Source: Macrococcus carouselicus
Lineage (GTDB): Bacteria > Bacillota > Bacilli > Staphylococcales > Staphylococcaceae
Reading direction: 5' to 3'
Assembly: GCF_004359515.1 (NCBI RefSeq)
Contig: NZ_SCWD01000008.1
Location: 1-36,481, forward strand
Length of the DNA: 36,481 bases
This document shows positions 20,801-32,236 of this stretch, piece by piece (the first letter of the stretch is position 1; every line of letters starts with the position of its first letter). Both the position numbers and the translations under genes were made by a program. The notes under the pieces were generated by a model that had not been told where the DNA came from, did no database searches, and saw only the letters and a list, made by a program, of their open reading frames with translations.

Positions 20801-21338
20801 CTATGATCTCTATACAGAGATGCTGCAGCAGGCGGTCAATGAAAAACGGGGAATTGAGACGCCCCAGGAACGGCCGGAAATTGAAGTCGATCTGCAGGTG
20901 GATGCCTATATTCCTGCTGAATATATCCGGGAGGAACAGGCAAAAATTGAATTCTATAAGAAACTCAGACAGATTCAGACTGAGAAAGAACTGATGGATG
21001 TACAGGACGAGATGACTGATCGTTACGGTGATTATCCGGTGGAAGTCGAACGTCTGCTGAATATCGTGAAGATCAAGGTCAATGCGCTTCAATTCGGTAT
21101 CACACATATTAAAGAACGGCCGAAAGAAATTGAACTGACTGTATCACAGGCTTCCACTGCGAAAGTGAATGGTGAACAGCTCTTTAAAGACACAGAGACA
21201 TTCGGACGTGAACTGAAAGTAGGCGTAGCTGACAACCGGATGACCTTGTCTCTGAAAAAACATGGCAACTGGCTGCAGATGCTTGTTCAGCTGACTGACA
21301 GTATGCAGGGAAGTCTGGTCATCGATGGCGAAGAATAA
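17838..21338 (+). CDS. mfd: Transcription-repair coupling factor Mfd
   Basis: Mfd removes RNA polymerase stalled at DNA lesions and recruits UvrA. The 1166-residue protein shows the UvrB-like N-terminal module, the RNA-polymerase-interacting CarD-like domain ([17 protein letters not shown]), and the RecG-like translocase with Walker A GDVGYGKT at 645-652, DEEQ at 746-749, [12 protein letters not shown] and RGRVGRS. A C-terminal TRCF domain follows. The start is TTG, overlapping the pth stop as TTGA; the conserved N-terminal VFGQ segment requires it. The weak start implies translational coupling to pth. Confidence 0.97.
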   Translation: MKPLISNVVQQDERFKELSAVFGQKNLLITGLNPSAKVVMMVEQYLTQDRQMMIVTNNLYQAERLENDLAQLVPAEELYKYPVQDIMIEEFSTKSPDLMSERIRALTRLSNDGKGLFIVPINGLKKLLSPKELFQAHVIQLVVGEDIELETLQQQLVDMGYMRRNQVTTVGEFSVRGGLIDIFPMLGRPVRIELFDTEIDSIRYFDGDTQRSEENIEKAEITAASEFIFNDDQIKSIRDGLKTALDETKKKLSKEAQQDLHETYDNLMSHSAELLDHNVLRRAIKFAYPEETTIVDYLQSDALIVVDEFNRIKEAEETITREIDEFQQSLIESGRGFIGQRFIKEEAFHQLLNHFTTTFFTLFTATMPVKIEEIVKFSCKPVQQFYGQYDLMFSEFDRFRKQAYTMVVLASNPTRKKKIQDMLVDMQLPVSVDRTAEPGIAVITSGDLSEGFELPYMKLAVITERELFKLRKEKPRRNQKKLSNAEKIKSYQELNIGDYVVHIHHGVGRYLGVETLEVNHIHKDYIKIQYKGTDQLFVPVDQMSYVQKFVGAEDKEPKLNKMGGTEWKKTKARVQQSVNDIADELLKLYQERERIVGYQFGPDTEEQDTFEMDFPYEPTVDQVRSLEEIKEDMEKPKPMDRLLCGDVGYGKTEVAVRAAFKAVMDGKQVAFLVPTTILAQQHYETFIERMQDYAVEIQMMSRFRTAKEIKATKEGLKSGFVDIVIGTHKLLSKDVIYKDLGLLIVDEEQRFGVTHKEKIKALKTNVDVLTLTATPIPRTLHMSLLGVRDLSVIETPPENRFPVQTYVLEYQHNFIKEALERELARNGQVFYLYNRVATIYQKAEQLEMMLPDARIGVAHGQMSERELEETMLAFINGEYDVLVTTTIIETGVDVPNANTLIIEDADRFGLSQLYQLRGRVGRSNRISYAYFLHAPNKVLTEVAEQRLQAIKEFTELGSGFKIAMRDLNIRGAGNLLGRQQHGFIDSVGYDLYTEMLQQAVNEKRGIETPQERPEIEVDLQVDAYIPAEYIREEQAKIEFYKKLRQIQTEKELMDVQDEMTDRYGDYPVEVERLLNIVKIKVNALQFGITHIKERPKEIELTVSQASTAKVNGEQLFKDTETFGRELKVGVADNRMTLSLKKHGNWLQMLVQLTDSMQGSLVIDGEE

Positions 21339-22815
21339 TGTCTTCAACTCTGTCATTATCCTGACAGTGACCATGCTGTCTGTTAAAATACTTAGTGCGA
21401 TCTATCGTGTGCCTTATCAGAATGTCCTAGGCGACGCCGGTCTCTACGCTTATCAGCAGGTCTATCCGGTAGTGGCTATCGTCGCAGTACTCAGTCTGAA
21501 TGCAATACCGAGTGTCATCAGTCAGTTTGATCATATATATGCCCAGAAAGTCTATCGTCTCCTACGTATCAGTAGTCTGTTCATCCTGCTTATTCTTCTG
21601 CTGTTCAGCAGCAGGGTCGCACACCTGATGGGCGACCCTGGTCTGACACCGATGCTCAGATTGTCGCTGCTTGTGCTCTTACCGTTCAGTTTTGTCGCGA
21701 CTGCCCGCGGCGAGCTGCAGCGAGCCGGTGATATGCGGACGATTGCAATCTCACAGCTGGTCGATCAAGTGCTGAGAGTATCAGTCATTCTGTTTGCCAT
21801 CTATTTATTTACAACAGGACTGTCAATCTACGAGAGCGGAGCTATCAGTATTTTCGGTTCATTTCTAGGATTGAGCGGCGGCTGGTGCTACCTGAAATAT
21901 AAGCAACGAGGTATCAAAGCGACAGGCCAGCTTGAAAGTAAGGAGCTGAGGCAGTTTCTGTTACTGTCTCTGTTTTATGCGCTCAGCTACCTGATCATGA
22001 TACTCTGGCAGCTTGTCGATAGTTTCACCGTACTGAACATGCTGAAGCAGGCAGGTTATAGTCTCAGGGCCAGCAGTGAACTGAAGGGAATCTATGACCG
22101 AGGAGCCTCACTGATTCAGATGGGCCTGATTGTGACGACATCCTTTGCACTCGTTCTGATTCCTCTTCTGGCTGCAAGCAAAAAAGCCGGACGTTTTAAA
22201 GAGATGAATGACTATGCAAGTTCAGCGCTGAAGATCACGATTGTCTTCAGCAGCGCGGCAAGTATTGGTCTGCTTAACCTGATTAAACCTTTAAATCTAT
22301 TTCTCTTCAAGACCGAGACTGAAGCGATGACGCTTGCCGTCTATATGCTCGCCGTCATCTTTGTTTCTCTTATCATCATGTTTACGGCGATGCTGCAGAT
22401 CACAGAAGATTATCATGTGCAGGGCATCGGTGTTGTGACGGGACTCATCATCAAGATTGTTCTGAATGTCCTCTTGATTGAAAATTTTGGTATACTAGGG
22501 GCAGCAATCGCTACAGTGAGCGGGCTTATCGTGTATACCCTTATTCTGTACAGCAAAGTAGCGGCACGTTACAGGCTGGTTCTCCGTGCCTTTATCGTCC
22601 GCTGGCTGCTGACGCTTGCAATTATGACGGCGGCGCTGCAAGTTGTCGTGCTGCTGCCGTATACAGGCAGATGGAGTGCGCTTGCGGTGTCTTCATTGGG
22701 TGTCATGATCGGTGTCATCATCGTGCTCGCGTCATTTATCAAACTAAAAATAATTACTGCTGAAGAATGGATGCTCCTGCCCTGGGGTGAGCATGTCATC
22801 AAGTGGATGAAGTGA
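21325..22815 (+). CDS. MOP-superfamily polysaccharide/lipid flippase (YabM, SpoVB/MurJ-like)
   Basis: A 496-residue, highly hydrophobic membrane protein with roughly a dozen or more predicted transmembrane helices in the pattern of polysaccharide-transport MATE/MOP flippases. It lies in the position of Bacillus yabM and of the equivalent staphylococcal gene between mfd and mazG. Family members move lipid-linked cell-envelope precursors across the membrane; the cargo cannot be told from sequence. It overlaps mfd by 14 nt. The ribosome-binding site is poor, so coupling to mfd translation is likely. The Bacillus gene spoVT, found between mfd and yabM, is absent. Confidence 0.85.
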   Translation: MAKNNVFNSVIILTVTMLSVKILSAIYRVPYQNVLGDAGLYAYQQVYPVVAIVAVLSLNAIPSVISQFDHIYAQKVYRLLRISSLFILLILLLFSSRVAHLMGDPGLTPMLRLSLLVLLPFSFVATARGELQRAGDMRTIAISQLVDQVLRVSVILFAIYLFTTGLSIYESGAISIFGSFLGLSGGWCYLKYKQRGIKATGQLESKELRQFLLLSLFYALSYLIMILWQLVDSFTVLNMLKQAGYSLRASSELKGIYDRGASLIQMGLIVTTSFALVLIPLLAASKKAGRFKEMNDYASSALKITIVFSSAASIGLLNLIKPLNLFLFKTETEAMTLAVYMLAVIFVSLIIMFTAMLQITEDYHVQGIGVVTGLIIKIVLNVLLIENFGILGAAIATVSGLIVYTLILYSKVAARYRLVLRAFIVRWLLTLAIMTAALQVVVLLPYTGRWSALAVSSLGVMIGVIIVLASFIKLKIITAEEWMLLPWGEHVIKWMK

Positions 22816-22823
22816 GGAAAATC

Positions 22824-23978
22824 ATGAATAAGATAACAGTCATCGGACTCGGTAATTACGGTCTTGATGAATTACCCTATGGTATTTATAAACTGCTGAC
22901 AGCAGGCGAAAAAGTCTATGTGCGAACATTGGAGCATCCTGTCATTCAGGAACTGCCGGAAGTCGAGTGGCATTCCTTTGATGATATATATAAGAAACAT
23001 GACCAGTTTCCGGCGGTCTATCAGGAAATCGTAGCGGCGCTCCTGGCAGCAAGTGAGAAGGAGGGGGTGCTCTATGCAGTTCCGGGACATCCGATGGTGG
23101 CGGAATCTACGACCCAGCTCCTGCTGGAGGCTGATGCGGCAGTAGAAATCAAAGGCGGCAAAAGTTTCATTGACGATCTGTTTACGGCGGCGAAAGCTGA
23201 TCCGAATGATGGCTTCCAGCTGCTTGATGCTACAGCATTTGATGTACGGCAGCTGAATATCCGTAATGCGCTTATCGTGACCCAGGTCTACAATCAGATT
23301 GTAGCAAGCGACCTGAAAATTACACTGCTGGAACATTATCCTGCAGACCATCCGGTTCGCATTATCACGGCAGCGAGAAATGCGGATGCAGCCGTTACAG
23401 AAGTACCGTTACATGAGCTTGACCATGAGTTCAGTGAATCGAATTTAACAAGTCTCTTTATTCCGGCCGTTCAAGGTGCAGGTCTCTACGGGGAGTTGTC
23501 AGAGCTGGATCGTGTAATGACACATCTTATCAGCCCGGATGGCTGCCCGTGGGATCAGAAGCAGACACATGCCTCACTCAGACGTTATCTCATCGAAGAA
23601 AGTTTCGAATTTATGGAAGCGGTCGATGAAGATGACATCGATCATATGATCGAAGAACTCGGGGATATTCTGCTGCAGGTTGTATTTCATGCAGCACTGG
23701 CAAAAAGGGAGGAACTGTTCGATATCAGAGAAGTGGTGACAGTAGTGACAGATAAGATGATACGACGTCACCCTCATGTCTTCGGTGATACTGTCGTCAA
23801 TAACCTCGAAGACTTGAATCAGGTATGGGAACAGGAAAAGAGAAATGAAGGTAAAGTTAAGCGCGAAGTGAAGATGGAAAAGCAGTTTGCTGACCTCTTT
23901 ATGACGCTCTATGACAAAGTAAAAGAAGGGGCTTCGCTAGAAGAAGCCTTACAGGAGGTAAAACATGAGACTCGATAA
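22824..23978 (+). CDS. mazG: MazG-type nucleoside triphosphate pyrophosphohydrolase with N-terminal methylase-like domain (YabN)
   Basis: A 384-residue fusion. Residues 1-215 resemble the SAM-dependent tetrapyrrole methylase fold (ITVIGLGNYGLDELPYG, VPGHPMVAESTTQLL). Residues from about 230 form a MazG domain (CPWDQKQTHASLRRYLIEES), with metal-binding acidic residues in EESFEFMEAV and EELGDILLQV. MazG hydrolyses non-canonical or excess NTPs to NMP and pyrophosphate; whether the methylase-like part is active is unknown. The ATG at 22824 follows GTGAGG; an earlier ATG at 22803 lies inside the preceding gene. It overlaps rqcP by 14 nt. Confidence 0.9.
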   Translation: MNKITVIGLGNYGLDELPYGIYKLLTAGEKVYVRTLEHPVIQELPEVEWHSFDDIYKKHDQFPAVYQEIVAALLAASEKEGVLYAVPGHPMVAESTTQLLLEADAAVEIKGGKSFIDDLFTAAKADPNDGFQLLDATAFDVRQLNIRNALIVTQVYNQIVASDLKITLLEHYPADHPVRIITAARNADAAVTEVPLHELDHEFSESNLTSLFIPAVQGAGLYGELSELDRVMTHLISPDGCPWDQKQTHASLRRYLIEESFEFMEAVDEDDIDHMIEELGDILLQVVFHAALAKREELFDIREVVTVVTDKMIRRHPHVFGDTVVNNLEDLNQVWEQEKRNEGKVKREVKMEKQFADLFMTLYDKVKEGASLEEALQEVKHETR

Positions 23979-24234
23979 ATACTTAAAAGTATCACGGCTG
24001 ATCAAGCGCCGTACGCTGGCGAAAGAAGTCAGTGACCAGGGTCGTATTTCAATCAACGGTAATGTTGCTAAGGCGTCATCTGATGTGAATGTCGGTGATG
24101 AACTCGTTATCAGACTAGGTCAGCGTATTATCACTGTAGAAGTGACAGGATTATCTGAACATGCGACGAAAGATAATGCGAAGCAGATGTTTGAAGTGAA
24201 AAAAGAAGAAAAAATTTCATCTGCACCGGAATAG
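23965..24234 (+). CDS. rqcP: RqcP, S4-domain ribosome quality control factor (YabO/Hsp15-like)
   Basis: An 89-residue protein with an S4 RNA-binding domain (MRLDKYLKVSRLIKRRTLAKE, then GRISINGNVAKASSDVNVGD). In Bacillus RqcP works with RqcH on split 50S subunits to add poly-alanine tails to stalled chains. GGAGG inside the end of mazG gives a good ribosome-binding site. In Bacillus the spore genes yabP and yabQ follow; here divIC follows directly after 11 nt. Confidence 0.92.
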   Translation: MRLDKYLKVSRLIKRRTLAKEVSDQGRISINGNVAKASSDVNVGDELVIRLGQRIITVEVTGLSEHATKDNAKQMFEVKKEEKISSAPE

Positions 24235-24245
24235 GAGGCAGAGCC

Positions 24246-24605
24246 ATGGCACGTAAAGTAAAGCAAATTGACAATGCCTATACACGCGATAAAAGAGTGC
24301 AGGTCAAAATGAGCCGGGTAGTCAGGAAGCGTCTGACGGTGTTCGGTGGTTTCCTGGTGGCCATTCTGCTCTTTCTTTCAGTTCTGCTGCTCGTGCAGAT
24401 GAATCAGAATAAAGAACTGAAAGGTGCCTACCAGGAGAAGACAGCTGAACTTAAAAAACTGAAGGATCAGGAAATTGCGCTTAAAGAACAGCTTAAGCAG
24501 CTGAACAGCAAGGAATATATTACTAAAGTCGCCCGTAGTGAATATTTCCTGAGCAATGACGGTGAAATTATTTTTAAACTGCCTGAAGACGATACTGAAA
24601 AGTAG
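24246..24605 (+). CDS. divIC: Septum formation initiator DivIC
   Basis: A 119-residue bitopic membrane protein of the FtsB/DivIC family. A basic cytoplasmic N-terminus is followed by one transmembrane helix (about residues 32-52), an extracytoplasmic coiled coil (about 53-88) and the C-terminal domain (YITKVARSEYFLSNDGEIIF). It forms the FtsL-DivIB-DivIC complex that activates septal peptidoglycan synthesis. The start follows GGAGG 8 nt upstream. Confidence 0.94.
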   Translation: MARKVKQIDNAYTRDKRVQVKMSRVVRKRLTVFGGFLVAILLFLSVLLLVQMNQNKELKGAYQEKTAELKKLKDQEIALKEQLKQLNSKEYITKVARSEYFLSNDGEIIFKLPEDDTEK

Positions 24606-24613
24606 TTCGTCAG

Positions 24614-24642
24614 TTGTTATTTGATGGAATGAAGCATATAAT
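24614..24642 (+). promoter_or_regulatory. Promoter of yabR
   Basis: TTGTTA and TATAAT are exactly 17 nt apart, in the gap after divIC. Confidence 0.75.
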
Positions 24643-24680
24643 AAGTTAAGGAAAAAAATTCGGGAGGATTTAGCAAACTT

Positions 24681-25064
24681 ATGTCAATAGAAGTTGGAAG
24701 TAAGTTAAAAGGTAAGGTTACAGGTATTAAGAATTTCGGTGCATTTGTGGAATTACCTGGAGGTAAAAGCGGCCTCGTTCACATCAGTGAAGTCGCTGAC
24801 AGCTACGTGGAAAACATAGCAGACCATCTGGAAATGGGACAGGAAGTCGAAGTGAAAGTTCTTTCAGTAGGCGATGATGGTAAGATCAGCCTGTCAATCA
24901 AGAAAGCAAAAGATCGTCCAAAACCACCCCCTGCACCGAAACAGGAAAAGAAACCTGAAGATTTCGAGAAGAAACTTTCAAATTTCTTAAAAGACAGTGA
25001 GGAACGACTTACTTCTGCAAAACGACAAACAGAACGTCGTGGTGGAAAAGGCGCTAGACGTTAA
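24681..25064 (+). CDS. yabR: S1 RNA-binding domain protein YabR
   Basis: A 127-residue protein with one S1 domain (residues 1-75; [28 protein letters not shown]) and a basic, proline-containing C-terminal tail ending in GGKGARR. It resembles general stress protein 13 and polynucleotide phosphorylase S1 domains; the role is not established, though RNA or ribosome binding is expected. It is followed by a hairpin terminator. The ribosome-binding site GGGAGGA is unusually far from the ATG (12 nt), but homology supports this start. Confidence 0.9.
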   Translation: MSIEVGSKLKGKVTGIKNFGAFVELPGGKSGLVHISEVADSYVENIADHLEMGQEVEVKVLSVGDDGKISLSIKKAKDRPKPPPAPKQEKKPEDFEKKLSNFLKDSEERLTSAKRQTERRGGKGARR

Positions 25065-25074
25065 TATGATGAAT

Positions 25075-25110
25075 AAAAGATTGTCTCTGACGGGGCAGTC
25101 TTTTGTTATT
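25075..25110 (+). terminator. Terminator of yabR
   Basis: AAAAGATTGTCTC and GGGGCAGTCTTTT pair over 13 positions (four G-U) around TGAC. The T-tail is TTTTGTTATTT, so termination may be partial. Confidence 0.7.
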
Positions 25111-25124
25111 TAAGGAGGTGGAGA

Positions 25125-26360
25125 ATGGAAGTCAGATGGAAACAGAACGATCACGTGGCTATCGCAGTCTCCGGGGGCGTGGACTCCATGGTGCTTCTTG
25201 AGCAGGTCAGACTATCAGGTCATTATCAATCGCTGACCATTCTGCATGTGCATCATGGTTTGAGAGAACAGTCTGACGCCGAAGCAGAGATGATCAAAAG
25301 GTATGCAGAAAAACATCAGCTCCGATTTCTGATGCGCCAGGTTCCCGCTGATTACTTCAACTCTGAGCGCAGCATTCAGAACGAGGCAAGGGAGCTTCGT
25401 TATCGGTTCTTTTCAGAAATGATGAATGAATATAAGCTGGACTGCCTGCTGACTGCTCATCATCAGGGTGACCAGCAGGAAACCGTGCTGTTTCGGCTAT
25501 TGACCGGTCGCTTTCACAGTCAGCCGTTAGGGATGACTCCCATGACAGTAGACAGGGGTTATCCCGTCTACAAACCGCTGCTGAATGAAACGAAGCATGC
25601 ACTTTATGTCTATGCAGAAAAACAGGATGTTCCTTATATGGAAGACCAGTCGAACGGTAAAACAGACTATACAAGAAATGCTATCCGTCATGAGCTGCTG
25701 CCCGCTATCGACCGGATTGAAGGGTTATCGACCCGCCATCTGATTGAACTCGCAGATTGGCAGAACGAAATGCTTGGATTAGTGGCACATAGAGCAGCGG
25801 AAGTCCTTGATAGTATGACTCGTCATCATTCATACAGCCGGTCTGCATTCACTTCTTTGCCTCTACCGGTACAGCGTCAAGTGCTGCTGCAGCTGTCACA
25901 TTCATCTGAAGGAACCTATCAGCCGCTGTCCCGACATTATAGCGATGAAATAATAAGAGTCATCGCAACAGATAAAACTCAGGCAGTCTATCCACTTTCT
26001 GAGCGGCTGCATCTGGAAATCGCCTACGACATGCTTTATATCAGGTATCCCTCAACGGTAACAAGAGAGCTGCTGATTCATTCACCCGGGGAATATGAAT
26101 TTAATGGTTATTTGATTCAACTAATGGAGCCGATAACTGATATAATCAGAGTAAGAGTTTCTGAACCGGGAGACAGAATCCTTATCAATCAGCAACGTCA
26201 GAAAATCAACCGAATAATGCTCGATGCGAAAGTCCCGACCTCATTGCGTAGGAGAATGCCGATTATTACGATCAACGAAGACATCATTGCGGTCGGTGAT
26301 CTGAAGCGGAACGATCATCCAGCAAACCACTTTATTATCATTAAATTTAAAGGAGAATAA
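25125..26360 (+). CDS. tilS: tRNA(Ile)-lysidine synthase
   Basis: TilS converts C34 of tRNA-Ile(CAU) to lysidine so it reads AUA. The 411-residue protein has the PP-loop ATP motif SGGVDS at residues 16-21, the [15 protein letters not shown] segment, [11 protein letters not shown], and a C-terminal tRNA-binding region. The usual HHxDDQxET motif reads HHQGDQQET at 112-120, so the first aspartate is glycine. AAGGAGGTGG is a strong ribosome-binding site. hpt starts 4 nt after the stop, an arrangement conserved in Firmicutes. Confidence 0.95.
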   Translation: MEVRWKQNDHVAIAVSGGVDSMVLLEQVRLSGHYQSLTILHVHHGLREQSDAEAEMIKRYAEKHQLRFLMRQVPADYFNSERSIQNEARELRYRFFSEMMNEYKLDCLLTAHHQGDQQETVLFRLLTGRFHSQPLGMTPMTVDRGYPVYKPLLNETKHALYVYAEKQDVPYMEDQSNGKTDYTRNAIRHELLPAIDRIEGLSTRHLIELADWQNEMLGLVAHRAAEVLDSMTRHHSYSRSAFTSLPLPVQRQVLLQLSHSSEGTYQPLSRHYSDEIIRVIATDKTQAVYPLSERLHLEIAYDMLYIRYPSTVTRELLIHSPGEYEFNGYLIQLMEPITDIIRVRVSEPGDRILINQQRQKINRIMLDAKVPTSLRRRMPIITINEDIIAVGDLKRNDHPANHFIIIKFKGE

Positions 26361-26364
26361 AAAC

Positions 26365-26901
26365 ATGCATAACGATATCGGAAGTATTGTATTAACGGAG
26401 GAACAAATCAAAGCGGCATGCGAGCGTTTAGGCAAACAGCTGACAGAAGACTATAAGAATACAGTGCCGTTATGTGTCGGCATCTTAAAAGGGTCTGTCT
26501 TATTCATGACAGATCTGATCAAGGAGATCGATACACATGTGGAGATTGATTTCATGGATGTTTCAAGCTATCACGGCGGTATGGAATCAACCGGAGAAGT
26601 CAAAATCCTGAAAGACTTAAGTACATCTGTTGAAGGACGCGATGTCATCATCATCGAAGATATTCTGGAAACAGGAACAACACTGAATGCTATCGTTGAT
26701 CTGCTAGGCTACCGTAAAGCGAATTCAATCGAAATCGTGACTTTGCTTGATAAACCTTCAAGACGCAAAGTCGATATTGAAGCAAAATATGTCGGTGAAA
26801 AAATTCCGGACGATTTCGTAGTGGGTTATGGTCTTGATTATCAGGAGAAATACAGAAACCTGCCGTATATCGGCTTGCTGAAAGAAGAAGTCTACAGCTA
26901 A
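26365..26901 (+). CDS. hpt: Hypoxanthine phosphoribosyltransferase
   Basis: Hpt salvages hypoxanthine (and usually guanine) with PRPP to give IMP or GMP. The 178-residue type I PRTase has the PRPP loop [13 protein letters not shown] (acidic pair E98-D99), the [13 protein letters not shown] segment and the C-terminal [19 protein letters not shown] provides the ribosome-binding site within the tilS end. The tilS-hpt-ftsH order is conserved; ftsH has its own promoter region 109 nt downstream. Confidence 0.97.
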   Translation: MHNDIGSIVLTEEQIKAACERLGKQLTEDYKNTVPLCVGILKGSVLFMTDLIKEIDTHVEIDFMDVSSYHGGMESTGEVKILKDLSTSVEGRDVIIIEDILETGTTLNAIVDLLGYRKANSIEIVTLLDKPSRRKVDIEAKYVGEKIPDDFVVGYGLDYQEKYRNLPYIGLLKEEVYS

Positions 26902-26909
26902 TGAACGAG

Positions 26910-26926
26910 TTTGACTATTTTTGATT
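26910..26926 (-). promoter_or_regulatory. CtsR-type operator upstream of ftsH
   Basis: The plus strand reads TTTGACT ATT TTTGATT. On the minus strand this is AATCAAA AAT AGTCAAA, a direct repeat matching the CtsR heat-shock box (RGTCAAA NAN RGTCAAA) at 13 of 14 positions with the correct spacer. It overlaps a possible -35 (TTGACT, 26911-26916). Confidence 0.65.
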
Positions 26927-26939
26927 TTTCGAGCTTAAT
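26911..26939 (+). promoter_or_regulatory. Candidate ftsH promoter overlapping the CtsR box
   Basis: TTGACT and CTTAAT are 17 nt apart: a good -35 and a 4/6 -10. A second candidate, the extended -10 TGTTAAAAT at 26964-26972, is closer to the gene but has no -35. Confidence 0.45.
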
Positions 26940-27010
26940 TAGTAGAGAGTTAATATCAAAATATGTTAAAATTTCATCTAGCTTTACAAATGAGTAGGAG
27001 GACAATGTGA

Positions 27011-29086
27011 ATGCAAAAAGCCTTGCGTAATGTTCTGATGGTAGCCTTATTTGGTATCGTCATTTTTGGGGTTTTCTCTTGGATTAATGGTAATGGCGCC
27101 CTGCCAAAACCTATCACATATACTAAGTTAATGACTGAACTTGAAAAGGGTAATGTGGAAGAACTGACATTACAGCCGGAACAAGGGGTCTATTTAGTAA
27201 ATGGTAAGTTGAAGGACGCTAAAGAAAATGAATCATTTACTTCAGTCGTACTTTATAACAATGAAGAAGACTTGAAGCGTATTACAGATATCGCAGAATC
27301 CAATAAAGGAAAAATGGACTTCAGTATCAAACCGGCAGAAAAAGACAACGTCTTTTTAGGTTTAATGTCGACTTTACTTCCTCTTTTATTGCTTGCTTTC
27401 TTCTTTATCTTCTTTTTATCCCAGTCACAAGGCGGTGGCGGCGGTGGCCGTGTGATGAACTTCGGTAAATCAAAAGCCAAACTTTATGATGACAAAAAGA
27501 AAAAAGTCCGTTTTACAGATGTTGCAGGTGCGGACGAAGAGAAACAGGAACTGGTTGAGATTGTTGATTTCTTAAAGGACAACCGCAAATTCAAAAAAAT
27601 GGGTGCACGTATTCCGAAAGGGGTGCTGTTAGTCGGCCCTCCGGGTACAGGTAAAACATTGCTTGCACGTGCAGTTGCCGGTGAAGCGGGCGTGCCGTTC
27701 TTCTCTATCAGTGGTTCTGACTTCGTTGAGATGTTCGTCGGTGTCGGTGCGAGCCGTGTGCGTGACCTGTTCGAAAATGCGAAGAAGAATGCACCTTGTA
27801 TCATCTTCATCGATGAGATTGATGCAGTCGGTCGTCAGCGTGGTGCAGGGGTCGGTGGTGGTCACGACGAACGTGAACAGACACTGAACCAGTTACTCGT
27901 TGAGATGGATGGTTTCGGTGAGAACGAAGGCATTATCATGATCGCTGCAACAAACAGACCTGATATCCTTGACCCAGCTCTCTTACGTCCAGGTCGTTTC
28001 GACAGACAGATCCAGGTCGGTCGCCCGGATGTCAAAGGCCGTGAAGCGGTCCTTAAAGTCCATGCACGTAACAAGCCGCTTGACGACACAGTCGACATCA
28101 AAGCGCTCAGTCAGCGTACACCAGGTTTCTCTGGTGCAGACTTAGAAAACTTACTGAACGAAGCAGCACTTGTTGCGGCACGTCAAGGTAAGGATAAGAT
28201 TGATATGCGTGATATCGATGAGGCGACAGACCGCGTTATCGCAGGTCCGGCTAAGAAATCGCGTGTGATTTCAGAGAAAGAACGTAATATCGTTGCATGG
28301 CACGAAGCAGGCCACACTGTAATCGGTAAAGTGCTTGATGAAGCAGAGATGGTTCATAAAGTGACTATCGTCCCACGTGGTCAGGCGGGTGGCTATGCGA
28401 TGATGTTACCGAAGCAGGACCGTTACTTCATGACGAAACCTGAATTACTCGATAAGATCGTCGGCTTACTCGGTGGTCGTGTCGCTGAGGAGATCACTTT
28501 CGGTGAAGTTTCTACGGGCGCACATAATGACTTCCAGCGTGCGACAGGTATTGCGCGTAAGATGGTCACTGAATACGGTATGAGTGACAAACTCGGACCG
28601 CTGCAGTTCGGTACAAGTGAAGGTGAAGTCTTCCTTGGTCGTGATATGGGCCATGAACCGAACTATTCAGATCAGATCGCGTACGAAATCGACCTCGAAG
28701 TACAACGAATCATCAAGGAATCTTATGAACGCTGTAAACAGATCTTACTTGAGCACCGTGCTCAGCTTGATCTGATTGCCCGGACATTACTCGTTGAAGA
28801 GACACTTGTCGCGAACCAGATTGACAGTCTGTTCCATCAAGGAACCTTACCTGCTGTTAACTACGATGATTCACATCTCTATCATGTTCAGGATAGCCGT
28901 GTCAAAGACAATACGACCGATGATCGTGTCATTGTCAAAGAGGCAGACGGTGATGTCACTGAGGGTGACGATAAAGTAGGCTCATCATATGAAGAAGTGA
29001 AACGTGAACTTGAATCAGGAGAAGAACCGATGGACGGGGATTCACCTGAACCTAAGATTGATCGTTTAGACAAAGACAAATTTTAA
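27011..29086 (+). CDS. ftsH: ATP-dependent zinc metalloprotease FtsH
   Basis: FtsH is the membrane-bound AAA+ protease that degrades membrane and regulatory proteins. The 691-residue protein has transmembrane helix 1 at about 4-25, an extracytoplasmic domain, transmembrane helix 2 at about 114-138, a Gly-rich linker, Walker A GPPGTGKT at 209-216, Walker B IIFIDEID around D268, and the zinc-protease motif HEAGH at 431-435. The C-terminal tail is acidic and variable. TAGGAGGAC gives a strong ribosome-binding site 7 nt from the ATG. A CtsR-type operator upstream suggests heat-shock control. coaX, which follows ftsH in Bacillus, is absent. Confidence 0.98.
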   Translation: MQKALRNVLMVALFGIVIFGVFSWINGNGALPKPITYTKLMTELEKGNVEELTLQPEQGVYLVNGKLKDAKENESFTSVVLYNNEEDLKRITDIAESNKGKMDFSIKPAEKDNVFLGLMSTLLPLLLLAFFFIFFLSQSQGGGGGGRVMNFGKSKAKLYDDKKKKVRFTDVAGADEEKQELVEIVDFLKDNRKFKKMGARIPKGVLLVGPPGTGKTLLARAVAGEAGVPFFSISGSDFVEMFVGVGASRVRDLFENAKKNAPCIIFIDEIDAVGRQRGAGVGGGHDEREQTLNQLLVEMDGFGENEGIIMIAATNRPDILDPALLRPGRFDRQIQVGRPDVKGREAVLKVHARNKPLDDTVDIKALSQRTPGFSGADLENLLNEAALVAARQGKDKIDMRDIDEATDRVIAGPAKKSRVISEKERNIVAWHEAGHTVIGKVLDEAEMVHKVTIVPRGQAGGYAMMLPKQDRYFMTKPELLDKIVGLLGGRVAEEITFGEVSTGAHNDFQRATGIARKMVTEYGMSDKLGPLQFGTSEGEVFLGRDMGHEPNYSDQIAYEIDLEVQRIIKESYERCKQILLEHRAQLDLIARTLLVEETLVANQIDSLFHQGTLPAVNYDDSHLYHVQDSRVKDNTTDDRVIVKEADGDVTEGDDKVGSSYEEVKRELESGEEPMDGDSPEPKIDRLDKDKF

Positions 29087-29091
29087 TATTG

Positions 29092-29131
29092 AATCCCTTT
29101 CCTCTTCATTGCAAGATGAAAGGGATTTTTT
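29092..29131 (+). terminator. Terminator of ftsH, abutting the hslO ribosome-binding site
   Basis: AATCCCTTTC and GAAAGGGATT form a perfect 10-bp outer stem, with an inner TCTT/AAGA pairing, followed by TTTT. The AAGGAG of hslO begins at 29132, directly after the tail. Confidence 0.85.
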
Positions 29132-29144
29132 AAGGAGAATGAAA

Positions 29145-30020
29145 ATGACACAGGATTATTTAGTAAGAGCGCTTGCCTTTAATGACGAAGTACGAGCGTT
29201 CAGTGTACGTTCAACAGAGACGGTGCAAGTGGCACAGAGCAAGCATTATACATGGCCAACAGCATCAGCTGCACTTGGCCGTTCGATGACAGCAGGTCTC
29301 ATGATGGGGTCAATGCTGAAAAATGAAGAGAAGCTTACCATTACCATCAACGGTGGCGGCCCAATCGGTCAGATCATTGTGGATGCGAACGGCAAAGGGG
29401 AGGTCCGCGGTTATGTGACGAATCCACAGACACATTTCGACTTAAATGAGCATGGCAAACTGGATGTGGCACGTGCAGTCGGTACCGCAGGCTCTCTGAA
29501 TGTCGTGAAAGATATCGGCATGCGTGACTTCTTTACGGGTTCTACACCTATTGTCTCAGGAGAACTCGGTGAAGACTTCACCTATTACTTCGCAACAAGT
29601 GAACAAGTGCCGTCCGCAGTCGGACTTGGTGTCCTCGTCAATCCTGATAACACGATTAAAGCAGCCGGAGGATTTATTATTCAGCTGATGCCGGGTGCAT
29701 CTGACGAGACTATCAGTGCAATCGAGCAGCACTTAGGTGCCATGGAACCCGTTTCTAAACTGATTGATAAAGGCTTATCGCCCGAACAGGTGCTTGAAGA
29801 GGTGCTCGGCGAAGATAATATCCGTATCATTGACCGGATGGATGTTGAGTTCAAATGTAACTGTGGCAAAGAGAAATTCAGCACGGCCATCAAAGGACTG
29901 GGTAATGCCGAAATTGATAGTATGATCAAAGAGGACGGCGGTGCCGAAGTCGAATGTCATTTCTGCCGTGAAAAATATCATTTCAGTGTTGAAGAACTTG
30001 AAGAATTAAAGGAAGCTTAA
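29145..30020 (+). CDS. hslO: Hsp33 redox-regulated chaperonin
   Basis: Hsp33 is a holdase chaperone switched on by oxidation and heat through loss of a zinc site. The 291-residue protein has the N-terminal substrate-binding domain ([34 protein letters not shown]) and the C-terminal redox switch with C238, C240, C271 and C274 (CNC and CHFC). The ATG at 29145 is 7 nt after AAGGAG; upstream in-frame starts lie in the ftsH terminator or too close to the ribosome-binding site. No promoter was seen between the ftsH terminator and this gene, so it may rely on read-through. Confidence 0.97.
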   Translation: MTQDYLVRALAFNDEVRAFSVRSTETVQVAQSKHYTWPTASAALGRSMTAGLMMGSMLKNEEKLTITINGGGPIGQIIVDANGKGEVRGYVTNPQTHFDLNEHGKLDVARAVGTAGSLNVVKDIGMRDFFTGSTPIVSGELGEDFTYYFATSEQVPSAVGLGVLVNPDNTIKAAGGFIIQLMPGASDETISAIEQHLGAMEPVSKLIDKGLSPEQVLEEVLGEDNIRIIDRMDVEFKCNCGKEKFSTAIKGLGNAEIDSMIKEDGGAEVECHFCREKYHFSVEELEELKEA

Positions 30021-30024
30021 TCAC

Positions 30025-30053
30025 TTCAAGTCTGCTATAGAAAATGTTACAAT
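30025..30053 (+). promoter_or_regulatory. Promoter of cysK
   Basis: TTCAAG and TACAAT are 17 nt apart, and TGt directly precedes the -10. Confidence 0.65.
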
Positions 30054-30090
30054 TAATCCGATTAAAATACTATGTTTTGGGGTGGATGAA

Positions 30091-31020
30091 ATGAATCAAC
30101 GCGTCAATAATATTACGGAAGTCATTGGTAACACGCCTCTTGTTAAATTGAATAAGGTGGTACCTGAAGGTGCAGCTGATATCTATGTGAAGCTTGAATA
30201 CCAGAATCCAGGATCCTCAGTGAAAGACCGTATCGCGCTTGCGATGATTGAAGCAGCAGAAAAAGACGGCATATTAAAGCCGGGCGATACCATTATTGAG
30301 CCGACATCGGGTAATACGGGTATCGGCCTGTCGATGGTCGCTGCAGCAAAAGGCTACAAGGCAGTGCTTGTCATGCCGGATACAATGAGTCAGGAACGTC
30401 GTACACTCCTTCGGGCGTATGGTGCAGAGCTTGTCCTTACACCAGGCGCTGAAGGGATGAAAGGCGCGATCGCAAAAGCCAACGAGCTGAAGGGTGAAAA
30501 AGGTTACTTCATGCCGCAGCAGTTCGAGAATATGGCGAACCCTGAAGTACACAGAAAAACGACGGGACCGGAAATCGTCTCAGCGATGGAAGGGCTGTCA
30601 ATCGATGCGTTCATCAGTGGTGTGGGCACAGGTGGTACATTGACCGGTGCAGGCAGCATCATCAAAGAAAGCCATCCGCAGGTTGAAATCGTGGCAGTGG
30701 AACCGACTGATTCGCCTGTATTAAGTGGCGGCCAGCCTGGTCCGCACAAAATTCAGGGTATCGGAGCTGGTTTTGTGCCGGATACACTGGATACTGATAT
30801 CTATCAGACAGTGATTCAGGTGGGTAATGAAGAGGCGATGGAAATGAGTCGTCGCGTCGCTCGTGAGGAAGGAATTCTTTGTGGTATCTCATCCGGGGCT
30901 GCAATTCATACGGCAGTCAAGAAAGCTGAAGAACTCGGCGCAGGTAAAAACGTGGTCGCGATTCTGCCAAGTAACGGTGAACGCTACTTATCGACCCCTC
31001 TTTATGCGGAATATCATTAA
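30091..31020 (+). CDS. cysK: Cysteine synthase (O-acetylserine sulfhydrylase)
   Basis: CysK makes cysteine from O-acetylserine and sulfide using PLP. The 309-residue protein has the PLP lysine K45 in GSSVKDR, the substrate loop [11 protein letters not shown], the phosphate-binding [12 protein letters not shown], and SSGAA. The ATG at 30091 follows TGGGGTGG; an in-frame GTG at 30082 overlaps it. The pab genes between cysK and folP in Bacillus are absent, as in staphylococci. No clear CymR operator was recognised. Confidence 0.96.
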   Translation: MNQRVNNITEVIGNTPLVKLNKVVPEGAADIYVKLEYQNPGSSVKDRIALAMIEAAEKDGILKPGDTIIEPTSGNTGIGLSMVAAAKGYKAVLVMPDTMSQERRTLLRAYGAELVLTPGAEGMKGAIAKANELKGEKGYFMPQQFENMANPEVHRKTTGPEIVSAMEGLSIDAFISGVGTGGTLTGAGSIIKESHPQVEIVAVEPTDSPVLSGGQPGPHKIQGIGAGFVPDTLDTDIYQTVIQVGNEEAMEMSRRVAREEGILCGISSGAAIHTAVKKAEELGAGKNVVAILPSNGERYLSTPLYAEYH

Positions 31021-31031
31021 TTTATAATTTT

Positions 31032-32232
<1,201 letters not shown>

Positions 32233-32236
32233 TATA

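Noticed and set aside
22872-23351. Minus-strand open frame of 159 codons inside mazG
   Set aside because: Antisense shadow of the conserved methylase-like domain; no start signals.
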